From the NCBI RefSeq assembly GCF_001428005.1, contig NZ_LMSB01000001.1, positions 143,221-207,220 on the forward strand: DNA of 64,000 bases. Reading direction: 5' to 3'. Each line of letters begins with the position of its first letter. Within the stretch, counting starts at the first letter, position 1. A program made the translations under genes and the position numbers. Positions 25,560 through 35,514 of this stretch are shown here, piece after piece. This DNA comes from Arthrobacter sp. Soil736 (GTDB lineage Bacteria; Actinomycetota; Actinomycetes; Actinomycetales; Micrococcaceae). The notes below the pieces were generated by a model, which saw nothing but the letters and a program-made list of their open reading frames with translations, had not been told where the DNA came from and made no database searches.

Positions 25560-27035
25560 TCATCGGCCGCCGGCCGGGCGAACGTCCGATTGTTCGGCAC
25601 GGCGCGCAGCCACGTCCGGACGCCCGGGTTCCGGCGGCTTCGGAGTGCGGACCAGCTGGAAGCGCGTGGCGGTTGCCGCTCCCCCGGCGCCCACGACGCC
25701 CGCAAGCGCGGCGGTGGAGGCCACCAGGGACGGATCACCGCTCGCCGAGACCGCCCGGGCCCCGGCTTCATAGTTGGCCAGCCTGTGGCCGGGTCCCAGA
25801 CCGGCCCCCTCACCCATGGGCGTGAGCACCCGGTTGTGGAGCGTGACCGTGACGCGGTCCCGGGTGTCCGGGCTGGGCACGCCGTCCGCTCCCGGAACCC
25901 AGTCCTGACGGTGTTCCAGGTGCAGGCTGCTGATGCCGGGTTCCGGGTTGATGCCGCCCACCGGCGACCCTGCCGTCAGCACGTACTTGAGGTCGTATTC
26001 CGCGAGGAAAGCCTTGTCCCGGCTCAGGTTCATGGCGTGGATTCCGCCCTGGCTGTAGCCCACGGCCACCACCTGGGCACCGGCCTCGGCGCCTGCCTGC
26101 CGCAGCGCCTCCCGGATCGCGGCACTCGTGTGTTCAGAGCCGTATCCCAGGCCTTCGGCGATGCCGTGCTCGTCGAAGGGGTTGGAACCACCTGCGTCAC
26201 CCGGCTGCGTGCCGGGAACGATGACGACAAAAGCCGCCCGACCCCCGTGTTCGGTCCGGATGACCTCGATCTTGCCGCGGCCGTCCTCATCCACGGCCTC
26301 GGCCCTGGCCAGGAGGCCGGCAGGAGAGGCATCGAGGGTGATCTCCGCAGTGGAAGTTGCCGTTGCGGTGACAGGGCGGGGCCTGAGCTGCGGCATCACA
26401 CCGCCAGCAAGCATGCGGATGACATCGGGGACGCCGGCGCCCTTCATCCCGGTGGCCGCCGCCACGGTGGCGGCCCCGGCGGCGGTCCGGGAATTCAGCG
26501 CCAATAGGCCAAGGATGACGGGGTAGTTGCCCGTCACCTCCTCCATGGTGTCCCTGTTCAGCAGCCTGCTAAAGTCCGCGCGGAGGGGCTCGCCAAGTCC
26601 GCCGAGATGCAGATCCATCAGTTGCGCCGGCAGGAGCCTGAGCGCATCGGCGCCGGAGCGGAGCCCGGCCAGGCTTCGCTGTTCGGCAGCTTCATAGTCC
26701 CGCTGGCATGCCTGAACCTGGCTTACGATGTCCTGCAGTTCCTCGCGCACGGCCGCGACCGCGCGCCGTGCTTCCCAGACGGCCGTGACTGCTTCCGTCC
26801 CGCTGGACGGCGGATCGTTCTGGTACGGGCCCAGTTCCGTCCAGACCCTGTGGGCATCAAGTTCCACGGAAGCCAGGTCCCGGGCGAGGCCGTCCAGTTC
26901 GATCGCTCCCGCTGCGAGCTCCTGCAGCTGGAAGGCGATTCCGCCGACGCCGCCGCGCACCGAGAGGAACGGGCCCGGTGCCGGCTCGACCGGCCGCAGC
27001 GGGCCCCCGCTTCCGGACGGCGTCGATTCGGCCAT
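25560..27035 (-). CDS. Alpha/beta-hydrolase with N-terminal helical WXG/LXG-like region
   Basis: 491 residues. Residues about 25-165 are helical and heptad-like (FQLQELAAGAIELDGLARDL, then VREELQDIVSQVQACQRDYE), as in partners of the ESX/WXG100 class. The middle (about 200-290) is Ala-rich. The C-terminal part is a serine hydrolase: nucleophile in VAVGYSQGGIHAMN (Ser328), a later Asp in the DWVPGAD region, and a His in GLGPGHRLANYE (His417). It resembles the PE-PPE/cutinase-like hydrolases of actinobacteria. Start and upstream stop share one base (TGATG), so it is translated with the small WXG-like gene. No signal peptide. A role in specialised secretion or in the envelope is inferred. Confidence 0.65.
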   Translation of the reverse strand: MAESTPSGSGGPLRPVEPAPGPFLSVRGGVGGIAFQLQELAAGAIELDGLARDLASVELDAHRVWTELGPYQNDPPSSGTEAVTAVWEARRAVAAVREELQDIVSQVQACQRDYEAAEQRSLAGLRSGADALRLLPAQLMDLHLGGLGEPLRADFSRLLNRDTMEEVTGNYPVILGLLALNSRTAAGAATVAAATGMKGAGVPDVIRMLAGGVMPQLRPRPVTATATSTAEITLDASPAGLLARAEAVDEDGRGKIEVIRTEHGGRAAFVVIVPGTQPGDAGGSNPFDEHGIAEGLGYGSEHTSAAIREALRQAGAEAGAQVVAVGYSQGGIHAMNLSRDKAFLAEYDLKYVLTAGSPVGGINPEPGISSLHLEHRQDWVPGADGVPSPDTRDRVTVTLHNRVLTPMGEGAGLGPGHRLANYEAGARAVSASGDPSLVASTAALAGVVGAGGAATATRFQLVRTPKPPEPGRPDVAARRAEQSDVRPAGGR

Positions 27036-27340
27036 CAGAACCCGCCTACCGCAGTCCACGGGGAGGACAAGGAGACATTGTTGGCGTGTCTTCGTACGGA
27101 CACAGCGGCCGAGTCCATCTGCTCTCCGGCCCGGCGCAGGGCTGCGGCCTGTCGCCCTGCGCTTTCCCGGTATGCCCGGCCTGCCGGCGACTGCCAGTCC
27201 GACAGCTGCAACCGCGACAGCCGGAAAAGCACCTCCCCAAGCCGTGCCGCGCACGCCTCCACGCGCCCCGCCAGCAAGTGGACTTCAAAGCTGCGTGACG
27301 AACACGCCGCGGCGTCAGCCGCGGTGACGCTGGCACTCAT
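27035..27340 (-). CDS. WXG100-like small helical protein
   Basis: 101 residues, predicted two helices with a turn at DWQSPAGRAYRES (Trp49), close to the W-x-G turn of ESAT-6/WXG100 proteins but with Ser in place of Gly. The second helix ends in AVSVRRHANNVSL. A GGAG site seven bases ahead supports the ATG. It is coupled by a one-base stop/start overlap to the hydrolase gene, like an ESX substrate and its partner. No EccC-type ATPase is in the window. The WXG100 assignment is by pattern, not by a search. Confidence 0.6.
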   Translation of the reverse strand: MSASVTAADAAACSSRSFEVHLLAGRVEACAARLGEVLFRLSRLQLSDWQSPAGRAYRESAGRQAAALRRAGEQMDSAAVSVRRHANNVSLSSPWTAVGGF

Positions 27341-27535
27341 CCTGTTACTCCTTCTTCTGCCGCACCCGGCATCCGCCCCTTTTCCCTCCCGCCCACGACG
27401 CTACGTAGTCCGGCAGCGCTCCGGAACGGCCGCCGTCGGCTATGTGGAAAGGCGCTTCCGGCACAGGCTGTTGGGGAGAAGTCACAACCCACCGCGCGCT
27501 TCAGCGGTCGCTGGAGTTCATGAAAGAATCAGGGC

Positions 27536-28978
27536 ATGCCTGAAACTGCCGCCACAGCTGACACCCGTACGCCCTCCGGACGCCTGGCCCTCGCCGCGTC
27601 GCCGGAAAAGATTGCGCTCGGCCCGCTGGACGGCCGCTACCAGCCCGCCGTCGCGCCCCTCGTGGACTACCTGTCCGAGGCCGCCCTCAACCGCGACCGC
27701 GTCGCCGTCGAGGTGGAGTGGCTCATCCACCTGACCAGCAACAACGTCCTCCCCGGCGCTGGCCCCCTCACCCCGGAGCAGCAGGAGCAGCTCCGCCAGA
27801 TCGTCACCGAATTCGACGCCGCATCCGTCTCGGAGCTCGCCGAAATCGAAGCCGTCACGGTCCACGACGTGAAGGCCGTGGAGTACTACATCGGCCGCCG
27901 GCTGCCGGCGATTGGAATTGAACGGCTGACCGCCATGGTGCACTTCGGCTGCACCTCGGAAGACATCAACAACCTCTCGTACGCCCTGGGTGTCAAGGGT
28001 GCTGTGGAGGACGTGTGGCTGCCCGCCGCCAAGGCGCTCGTGGCCCAGATCAGCAAGATGGCCGAGGATAACCGCTCCGTGCCCATGCTGTCCCGCACGC
28101 ACGGGCAGCCTGCCACGCCCACCACACTGGGCAAGGAACTCGCCGTCATCGCCCACCGCCTCACGCGCCAGCTGGACCGCATTGCCAAGACCGAATACCT
28201 CGGCAAGATCAACGGCGCCACCGGCACCTACGCGGCCCATGTGGCCTCCGTCCCGGGCGCCGACTGGCAGCAGGTTTCCAAGTCGTTCGTCGAGGGCCTG
28301 GGCCTGACCTGGAACCCGCTGACCACGCAGATCGAAAGCCACGACTGGCAGGCAGAGCTGTACGCCGATGTGGCACGCTTCAACCGGATCCTGCACAACG
28401 TCTGCACGGACATCTGGAGCTACATCTCGATCGGCTACTTCGCGCAGATCCCCGTGGCAGGGGCCACCGGTTCCTCCACGATGCCGCACAAGGTCAACCC
28501 GATCCGCTTCGAAAACGCCGAGGCCAACCTGGAAATCTCCTCCGGGCTCCTGGACGTGCTGGGCTCCACGCTGGTCACGTCCCGGTGGCAGCGCGACCTT
28601 ACGGACTCCTCCAGCCAGCGCAACATAGGCGTGGCGTTCGGCCACTCGCTGCTGGCGATCTCCAACGTGGCGAAGGGCCTGGACCGCCTTGACGTGGCAG
28701 AGGACGTGCTCGCCGGGGACCTCGACACCAACTGGGAAGTCCTGGGCGAAGCGATCCAGATGGTCATGCGCGCCGAGGCGATTGCCGGCGTCGAAGGCAT
28801 GGAAAACCCCTACGAGCGGCTCAAGGACCTCACCCGCGGCCAGCGCGTGGACGCCGCCCGCATGCAGGAGTTCGTCCAGGGCCTGGGGCTCTCGCCGGAG
28901 GCAGAAGCCAGGCTGCTGGCCCTGACGCCCGGCAAGTACACGGGCATCGCCGAGCAGCTGGTGGACCATCTGAAATAA
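27536..28978 (+). CDS. purB: Adenylosuccinate lyase
   Basis: Cytosolic lyase used twice in purine synthesis: SAICAR to AICAR plus fumarate, and adenylosuccinate to AMP plus fumarate. 480 residues, of the longer E. coli-like class, beginning LGPLDGRYQPAVAPLVDYLS. The fumarase/aspartase superfamily signature SSTMPHKVNPIRFEN lies at residues 313-327, with TSEDINN and SRTHGQPATPTT upstream. It is monocistronic, divergent from the WXG-like pair, and followed by a textbook terminator. Confidence 0.95.
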   Translation: MPETAATADTRTPSGRLALAASPEKIALGPLDGRYQPAVAPLVDYLSEAALNRDRVAVEVEWLIHLTSNNVLPGAGPLTPEQQEQLRQIVTEFDAASVSELAEIEAVTVHDVKAVEYYIGRRLPAIGIERLTAMVHFGCTSEDINNLSYALGVKGAVEDVWLPAAKALVAQISKMAEDNRSVPMLSRTHGQPATPTTLGKELAVIAHRLTRQLDRIAKTEYLGKINGATGTYAAHVASVPGADWQQVSKSFVEGLGLTWNPLTTQIESHDWQAELYADVARFNRILHNVCTDIWSYISIGYFAQIPVAGATGSSTMPHKVNPIRFENAEANLEISSGLLDVLGSTLVTSRWQRDLTDSSSQRNIGVAFGHSLLAISNVAKGLDRLDVAEDVLAGDLDTNWEVLGEAIQMVMRAEAIAGVEGMENPYERLKDLTRGQRVDAARMQEFVQGLGLSPEAEARLLALTPGKYTGIAEQLVDHLK

Positions 28979-28986
28979 GCACGACG

Positions 28987-29024
28987 GCGGTGCCGGGCTT
29001 CGCTGCCCGGCGCCGCTTCTTTTA
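28987..29024 (+). terminator. Intrinsic terminator after purB
   Basis: GCGGTGCCGGGC pairs with GCCCGGCGCCGC (12 bp, one wobble) around TTCGCT, followed by TTCTTTTA. It is the best classical terminator in the window. Confidence 0.88.
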
Positions 29025-29086
29025 CCCGGCACCTTTCCGGGAAAGCGCCCCGCTCACCTTCCCGACGACGAAAAGGAATGCGAACC

Positions 29087-29752
29087 ATGAGGCTCCTGCT
29101 CATCCGCCACGGAGAGACCCCCGGAAACGTGCTGGGGCAGCTGGACACGGCACACCCCGGCCCAGGCCTGACCGAGCTGGGCGAACGCCAGGCCGAGGCG
29201 CTGCCGCGGGCGCTCGTGAATGAGCCGATCAGCGCACTGTATGCCTCCACCCTGCTCCGGACCCAGGACACAGCCAGGCCCTTGGGCCGCGAGCTCGGGC
29301 TGGACGTCAGGGTGCTGGACGGGATCCACGAAATCGAGGCAGGTTCCCTCGAAAAGCTCACCGACCACGAGTCGCACCGCCGGTACATGGGGACGGTCTT
29401 CGCCTGGGCCGCCGGGGACTTCGACCGGCGGATGCCCGCCGGCCCCAACGGGCACGAGTTCTTTGAACGCTTCGACGCCGCCATCGCCAAGGTCGCTGCC
29501 GAGGCCCCGGACTCGGGCGCAGTTGCGCTCGTGAGCCACGGCGCCGCCATCCGCGTCTGGGCCGGCCTCCGGGCAGGCAACATCGACATGGAGTTTGCTG
29601 CCAGGCACGTCCTGGCCAACACCGGCATCGTGGCCCTGGAAGGCGACCCCGACGCCGGCTGGCAACTCATCCACTGGGACGCCAGCCCGGTAGGCGGCCT
29701 GGCCCTGGCCGACCCCACCGCAGAGGATCCCATGGGCCGGTCCGCCGGGTAG
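29087..29752 (+). CDS. Histidine phosphatase family protein (phosphoglycerate-mutase-like)
   Basis: 221-residue phosphatase. The phosphohistidine motif is at the very start (LLLIRHGETPGN) and the second catalytic histidine is in VALVSHGAAIRVW. Substrate not identifiable; the branch contains small-molecule phosphatases as well as mutases. Two ATGs are close together: 29087 is preferred because AAAAGGA lies nine bases upstream, whereas it directly abuts 29078. Confidence 0.85.
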   Translation: MRLLLIRHGETPGNVLGQLDTAHPGPGLTELGERQAEALPRALVNEPISALYASTLLRTQDTARPLGRELGLDVRVLDGIHEIEAGSLEKLTDHESHRRYMGTVFAWAAGDFDRRMPAGPNGHEFFERFDAAIAKVAAEAPDSGAVALVSHGAAIRVWAGLRAGNIDMEFAARHVLANTGIVALEGDPDAGWQLIHWDASPVGGLALADPTAEDPMGRSAG

Positions 29753-29864
29753 CTGCACGGCACTGGACGTCCCCCGAGGGGGCGGCCATGATGAAAGCAG
29801 GAGTGGGGACCGGACCGGCAACCGCGACCCGCGGTGGCATCCCCCGCTGTGGAGGCGCACAGGC

Positions 29865-32800
29865 ATGTCACGCGAAACCGTGCCGAGGGGTCAGGCCGCT
29901 GCTGCCGGTTCCTTCACGCCCGGAGACGCGTTCCTGGCGGACTACTACGAGCACGTAGCGCCAGAGGACCTTCAGAGCTACAGTCCCGAGGACCTGGAGC
30001 AGAGGGCCATGTTCCATGCGGAACTGGCGGACACCCGTCCGGCAGGCACGTCGGCCGTCGACGTCTTGAACGAAAGCGATGCCAGCGTCCTGCTGGTGGT
30101 TGCAGACGCCATGCCGCACCTGCTCCATTCCCTCACGGCCGAGCTGACCCGCGAAAACGAATCCATCCGGTTGCTGGTCCATCCGACTTTCCTGGTGCGG
30201 CGGGATCCAGGGACGCACGTGTTGCTGGAGGTACGGCATGCGTCGTCGCAGTCCGGACCTACGGCGGGAATGGCGGGTACGGCAGGCAACACTGCGTCCG
30301 GCCAGGACCCACCGGGGTGGTTGTCGGAAACCTGGGTGGCGGCAGAGATCGGCCGTTTGCCCGGGTCGCGGGCCATCGCGGAGCTCATGAACAATGTGAG
30401 GCGGGTCCTGGCTGACGTTCAGGTGGTCGCCGATGACACTCCCGCCATCCACTCCCGCCTCGGGCGTGCGATCGGCTCGCTGGACCGGTTGCCTGCCGGC
30501 TCGGCTCCGACTCCGGAGCAGCTCGGTGAGCTCCTGGGCTGGCTGGACCGCGGAAACTTCATGTTTTTGGGATACAGCGATTATGAATACCCGACGGCGG
30601 GCGGCCCGGAGAGCGTAAAGCTGCGGCCCGGCACGGGGCTTGGCCTGCTCAGGGACGACCGGCCGGAAGCCCGCCAGCCGGTCACCGGGCTTCCGCATTC
30701 GCAGGTTCTCACGCTCGCCACGTCGGACCTGAGATCGTCCGTCCCCCGCCCGGCATACCTGGATGAAATCCTCGTTCGGACCTTCGACAGCGTAGGGCAG
30801 CCGACAGGTGAGATTCGGTTCGTGGGACTGTTCGCCCCGGGGGCCACCGGCCGGTCCGTGCGGCGCATCCCTGTCATCCGGGACAAGGTGCGCGCAGTCC
30901 AGGAACGCTTCGGCTTCACCGAGGTCTCCCATCCCGGCAAGCAGCTGCTGGCCGTCCTCGAGTCCTTCCCCTTGGACGAGCTGTTCCATCTGAGCCTGGA
31001 CGAACTGGCCCGGCTCTCCCGTGAGATCCTGCTCCTGCAGGCCCATCACCAGACGCGCGTGTTCCTGCGCTCTGACAGCTACGGCCGCTTTATGACGGCC
31101 CTGGTGTTCCTCCCCCGGCACAGGTACAGCACTGCGGTCCGGCTCCGGATCGAGCAGGAGCTCAAGCAGGCCTTCAGGTCCTCCTCGCTCGAATTCGAAG
31201 TCCGGCTGAGTGGATCGCCCATGGCCCGCGTCTTCTTCCGGATACTGCTGCCTGGCGGCGGAGTGCCCGACGTCGACTCCGCCGCACTGGAGCGGAACCT
31301 GATCAGCGCGACCCGGACCTGGGCTGAAGGCCTGGACGAAGCGCTCCGGGACAAACTGCCGCCCGCGGAGGCCAGCCGGCTGTCGGCACTTTGGTCCGCC
31401 TCGTTCCCGGCCAGTTACCGCGCCGACTTCGAGGTCGAGGATGCCGTGGAGGACATCAGGCGGTTTGAGCAATTCGACCTTGACGGCGCGGGTGGACGGC
31501 CGCTCAACGATCCGCAGCTGGCCGTTTACTTCCGTACCGATGCGTCCCCCACGCTGGCCGAAGACGCTCGGATCCGGCTTTACCTCACCCGCGCCGAGAG
31601 CCTGACGCAGATCCTGCCGTTCTTCCACAACCTCGGCCTGGAGGTGCTGAACCAACGGCCCTTCGATGTTGTGCGCGGGAACGACCGGCAGCTGTTCCTG
31701 TACGACCTCGGCGTCAGGTATCCCTCCGGCGTTGACCCGGCCGGGACCAGCGCGCTGCTGGGGGACGCCTTCAGCGCCGCCGTCCGGGGGGACGAAGAGT
31801 CTGACCGCTTCGACGCCCTTGTGCTCCAGGACGAGCTCACGTGGCGGAAGGTGGTCATCCTGCGCAGCTACGCCAAGTACTTGAGGCAGTTGGGAACCAT
31901 CTACACCTACGGCTTCATCGCCGACACCCTGCTGGCCAACGTGCCCGCCGCCCACGCACTACTCAGCCTGTTCCGTGCCCGGTTCGATCCCGAACTCAGC
32001 CACTCCCGGCGGCTCCAGGATACGGCTGCCGCCCGCGCCGCAGTGGCCGACGCGATCGACGCCGTCCCGTCCTTGGAAGCGGACCGGTTGTTGCGGACCT
32101 TCCTGAACCTGATAGAGGCGACAACCCGCACCAACTTCTTCCGCTACCGGCCCTACCTGAGCTTCAAGCTCCGGCCGTCCGACATTCCCGGAGCACCCTA
32201 CCCCCGGCCGAAATTTGAGATCTGGGTCTATTCACCCCGCGTGGAAGGCGTGCACCTGCGGTTCGGACCCGTGGCGCGCGGCGGGCTGAGATGGTCGGAC
32301 AGGCGTGAGGATTTCCGCACCGAGATCCTTGGCCTCGTCAAAGCCCAGACGGTCAAAAATTCGGTGATTGTCCCCACCGGCGCCAAGGGCGGTTTCTATC
32401 CCAAAAGGCTGCCCAGTCCGGTGTCTGACCGTACCGCCTGGCTCACTGAAGGGGAGGAAAGCTATAAGGACTTTGTCCGCGGGCTGCTGGACGTCACGGA
32501 CAACCTGGACACGTCCGACGTCGGAACGGTGCCATCGCGCGGGACCCCCGGGCGGGTCATTTCACCGGAGAAAGTGGTGAAGCACGACGACGACGATTAC
32601 TACCTCGTGGTGGCGGCCGACAAAGGAACCGCCGCGTTCTCCGATACGGCCAACGCCGTGGCATTCGAGTACGGCTTCTGGCTGGGCGATGCCTTCGCCT
32701 CAGGCGGTTCCGCGGGCTACGACCACAAGCAGATGGGCATCACGGCCCGCGGCGCCTGGGAGTCCGTCAAGCACCACTTCAGCGAACTCGGCATCGACTC

Positions 32801-34730
32801 GCAGCGGGAAGACTTCACGGTCGCCGGCATCGGCGACATGAGCGGCGACGTGTTCGGCAACGGGATGCTCCTGTCAAACCACATCCGGCTCGTGGCAGCC
32901 TTCGACCACCGGCATATCTTCCTGGACCCGACTCCGGACGCGACCGGCTCGCTGGCGGAACGCCGCCGCCTGTTCATGCTGCCACGATCGTCCTGGGCGG
33001 ACTACGACGCCTCGCTGATCAGCCCGGGCGGAGGCGTGTATTCGCGCCACGCAAAGTCCATCCCCATCACCGCCCCGGTAATTTCGGCGCTCGGGCTCCC
33101 GGGCACGACGTCGATGATGACTCCGCCCGAGCTGCTGCAGGCCATCCTGCGCGCGCCGGTGGACCTTATCTACAACGGCGGTATCGGGACGTACATCAAG
33201 GCGTCCTCCGAAACGCACGGCGAGGTGGGCGACAAGGCAAACGACCATATCAGGATTAACGGCAATGAGGTCCGGGCCAAGATCATTGCCGAGGGCGGCA
33301 ATCTCGGCGTAACCCAGCTCGGCCGGATTGAAGCCGCCTTGGGCGGCGTCCTGCTCAACACCGATGCGATCGACAATTCGGCCGGCGTGGACTGCTCGGA
33401 CCATGAGGTTAACATCAAGATCTTCATCGACCGCATGATCGCCACAGGCAGGATGGGAGCGTCCGAACGCACCGCGTTCCTGCACTCGCTCACGGACGAA
33501 GTGGCACGGCTTGTGCTGAAAAACAACCACGACCAGAACACCCTGCTGCTCAACGACGGGGCCCTGGTCCTGAATTGGAGCCCCGGTTTCGAGCGAACCA
33601 TGGACTGGCTGGAGAACGCCTCCGAGCTTGACCGGCGTCTGGAAGGACTGCCCGGCACAGAACAGCTCCATGCGCGGCTGCTGACCGGCAAAGGCCTCAC
33701 GGCACCCGAACTGTCCGTCCTGGCGGCCTACGCGAAGATCGAGCTTGCCAAGGAACTGAACGAAAGCGACGTCGCCGAGGATGCCTGGTTCGAACGGGTG
33801 CTCCGCAGCTACTTCCCGCATCAGCTCGCGGACCGCTTTGGCCCGGAACTCAATGCGCACCCGCTGCGCCGGCAGATCATATGCACCGTCCTGGCCAACG
33901 ACATGATCAACCTCGGCGGAATCACCTTCGCCTTCCGGACCATCGAGGAAACCACCGCCACCGCCGCAGCTGTTGCCAGGGCATTCGTTGCAACCCGTGA
34001 AGCCTACGACCTGCAGCGGTTCGTGGACCGGGTGGCCGAGCTGCCCCCCGCGTTACCCAGCGAACACGCCGCAGAGCTGACCCTGCACATGCGCCGGATC
34101 CTCGACCGGTCCATCCGCTGGTATGTCACCCACGACCATCGCGACCAGCCCGTTGCCGAGGCCCTCGCCCGGATTATGCCCACGCTGGAGCTGCTGCGGA
34201 ACAGGACCCGGGACTTCCTGCGCGGTGACAGCATCGACCTCGTCGAGGAACGGCAGGCACATTGGGACGGCGTCGGGCTGCCCCCTGACCTGGTACGCCG
34301 CGCCGCCGACCTCCTCGAGAGCTTCGGGCTGCTGGACATCTCCCTGATATCGGAACAGATCGATGAACCCATCGAACGGATCATGGACCTGTACTGGACA
34401 GTGTTTGCGCGGATCGGCGCACTCAAGTTGCTGCTGCGCATCACGGCTCTTCCCCGGGAGAACCGGTGGGAGGCACTCGCCCGGGCAGCACTGCGGGACG
34501 ATGTCTATTCAGCCGTTGCCGACATGACGATTTCGGTGATGGAGATGACGAAGGGCGCTGACTCCGAAAGTGCTGATTCAATCGAGCGGATCGTGGCCTG
34601 GGAACGCGGCCACCAGGAGCAGCTGGTGCGGATCAAGGACACGTTCGCGGAAGCCACCAGGCCGGGACAGACTGACATCCACTCGATCTCTGTAGCGCTC
34701 AAACTGCTGCGGACGCTGGTGCGGCGCTAG
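29865..34730 (+). CDS. gdh: NAD-specific glutamate dehydrogenase, large (about 180 kDa) type
   Basis: Catabolic glutamate dehydrogenase: L-glutamate plus NAD to 2-oxoglutarate and ammonium. At 1621 residues it is the largest gene here and full length for the L_180 class of Streptomyces and mycobacteria. The N-terminal half (to about residue 700) is the regulatory ACT-like region. The catalytic domain starts near residue 803 with VARGGLRWSDRREDFRTEIL, followed by PTGAKGGFYPKRLP, GYDHKQMGITARGAWE, and the nucleotide-binding stretch GIGDMSGDVFGNGMLLS. GGAGG precedes the ATG. It is monocistronic. Long open frames on the opposite strand are GC-bias shadows. Confidence 0.95.
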   Translation: MSRETVPRGQAAAAGSFTPGDAFLADYYEHVAPEDLQSYSPEDLEQRAMFHAELADTRPAGTSAVDVLNESDASVLLVVADAMPHLLHSLTAELTRENESIRLLVHPTFLVRRDPGTHVLLEVRHASSQSGPTAGMAGTAGNTASGQDPPGWLSETWVAAEIGRLPGSRAIAELMNNVRRVLADVQVVADDTPAIHSRLGRAIGSLDRLPAGSAPTPEQLGELLGWLDRGNFMFLGYSDYEYPTAGGPESVKLRPGTGLGLLRDDRPEARQPVTGLPHSQVLTLATSDLRSSVPRPAYLDEILVRTFDSVGQPTGEIRFVGLFAPGATGRSVRRIPVIRDKVRAVQERFGFTEVSHPGKQLLAVLESFPLDELFHLSLDELARLSREILLLQAHHQTRVFLRSDSYGRFMTALVFLPRHRYSTAVRLRIEQELKQAFRSSSLEFEVRLSGSPMARVFFRILLPGGGVPDVDSAALERNLISATRTWAEGLDEALRDKLPPAEASRLSALWSASFPASYRADFEVEDAVEDIRRFEQFDLDGAGGRPLNDPQLAVYFRTDASPTLAEDARIRLYLTRAESLTQILPFFHNLGLEVLNQRPFDVVRGNDRQLFLYDLGVRYPSGVDPAGTSALLGDAFSAAVRGDEESDRFDALVLQDELTWRKVVILRSYAKYLRQLGTIYTYGFIADTLLANVPAAHALLSLFRARFDPELSHSRRLQDTAAARAAVADAIDAVPSLEADRLLRTFLNLIEATTRTNFFRYRPYLSFKLRPSDIPGAPYPRPKFEIWVYSPRVEGVHLRFGPVARGGLRWSDRREDFRTEILGLVKAQTVKNSVIVPTGAKGGFYPKRLPSPVSDRTAWLTEGEESYKDFVRGLLDVTDNLDTSDVGTVPSRGTPGRVISPEKVVKHDDDDYYLVVAADKGTAAFSDTANAVAFEYGFWLGDAFASGGSAGYDHKQMGITARGAWESVKHHFSELGIDSQREDFTVAGIGDMSGDVFGNGMLLSNHIRLVAAFDHRHIFLDPTPDATGSLAERRRLFMLPRSSWADYDASLISPGGGVYSRHAKSIPITAPVISALGLPGTTSMMTPPELLQAILRAPVDLIYNGGIGTYIKASSETHGEVGDKANDHIRINGNEVRAKIIAEGGNLGVTQLGRIEAALGGVLLNTDAIDNSAGVDCSDHEVNIKIFIDRMIATGRMGASERTAFLHSLTDEVARLVLKNNHDQNTLLLNDGALVLNWSPGFERTMDWLENASELDRRLEGLPGTEQLHARLLTGKGLTAPELSVLAAYAKIELAKELNESDVAEDAWFERVLRSYFPHQLADRFGPELNAHPLRRQIICTVLANDMINLGGITFAFRTIEETTATAAAVARAFVATREAYDLQRFVDRVAELPPALPSEHAAELTLHMRRILDRSIRWYVTHDHRDQPVAEALARIMPTLELLRNRTRDFLRGDSIDLVEERQAHWDGVGLPPDLVRRAADLLESFGLLDISLISEQIDEPIERIMDLYWTVFARIGALKLLLRITALPRENRWEALARAALRDDVYSAVADMTISVMEMTKGADSESADSIERIVAWERGHQEQLVRIKDTFAEATRPGQTDIHSISVALKLLRTLVRR

Positions 34731-34865
34731 GCGACGGCCGTCGCCAGATTCACCAAAATCGCCGCGACATCGACAGTTCTCCGGACGCTTACCCGCAGGA
34801 AACACCGCGGAAATGGCCCCCTCTTAGGCTTATTTTGCATAACCCTTCGGCGAATCGAGGCAGCG

Positions 34866-35369
34866 ATGCAGACCAACCCCAGACTCAACATCAGGCAGGT
34901 CACCTGGGCCAACCCCGTGGGCGCCGACCTGCGTGCAGCACAGCAGGCGGAACTGGATGCCCGCTTCGGCACGAAGGACCACGAGCCGGGGCCAAAGCCG
35001 TCGGAAGTGGACACCGCAGTGTTCCTGGTGGCGTACGACAAGGGTTCCGGACAGCCGGTGGGCTGCGGCGGGCTGCGGCTGCTCGATTCGCAGACTGCCG
35101 AGATCAAGCGCCTGTACGTTCTGCCGTACACCCGCGGCTCGGGCGTGGCCAGCTCGATTCTGGCGGCCCTCGAGGCGGAGGCGTTCGCGCAGGGGATCAC
35201 CCGCGTCACGGCCGAGGCCGGCTCAGCCCAGCCTGACGGGCGGAACTTCTATCAGAACTCCGGCTTCGAGCAGGTGCCCAACTTCGGCCCTTATATCGGC
35301 GTTGAGCACTCGTACTGCTACGCCAAGAGCATCGATTCCCACAGCGCGGCGCACACGGCCATGGCCTGA
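34866..35369 (+). CDS. GNAT-family N-acetyltransferase
   Basis: 167 residues, single GNAT domain. The acetyl-CoA binding motif A is ...IKRLYVLPYTRGSGVASSIL (about residues 80-99), with FYQNSGFEQVPNFGPY near the C-terminus. Substrate unknown. GAGG six bases ahead supports the ATG. It is monocistronic; palindromic repeat cluster A follows its stop directly. Confidence 0.88.
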   Translation: MQTNPRLNIRQVTWANPVGADLRAAQQAELDARFGTKDHEPGPKPSEVDTAVFLVAYDKGSGQPVGCGGLRLLDSQTAEIKRLYVLPYTRGSGVASSILAALEAEAFAQGITRVTAEAGSAQPDGRNFYQNSGFEQVPNFGPYIGVEHSYCYAKSIDSHSAAHTAMA

Positions 35370-35380
35370 GTCCTCTCTTC

Positions 35381-35455
35381 CGCCCACAACCGGCCCTGGC
35401 CCGCTTAACCGGCCCGGGGCAGGGCCGCTTGTGCGGGGCAGGGCCGTTTGTGCGG
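35381..35455. repeat. Intergenic 15-bp repeat cluster A
   Basis: Units related to CCGCTTAACCGGCCC: forward copies at about 35381-35397 and 35401-35415, inverted copies (GGGCCGSTTGTGCGG-like) at 35422-35436 and 35441-35455. Forward and inverted units can pair into a long hairpin just after the GNAT gene, and may serve as a terminator. Confidence 0.75.
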
Positions 35456-35514
35456 GAAGGGCACTCCGCCGTCACACTCGGGGCCGGGCCGCCGCCGTCG
35501 GCTAATCTCGCGGT

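Noticed and set aside
29868..31955. Long open frame of about 695 codons opposite the NAD-glutamate dehydrogenase gene
   Set aside because: It is antisense to strongly conserved catalytic sequence, has no recognisable motif, and is typical of high-GC codon bias.
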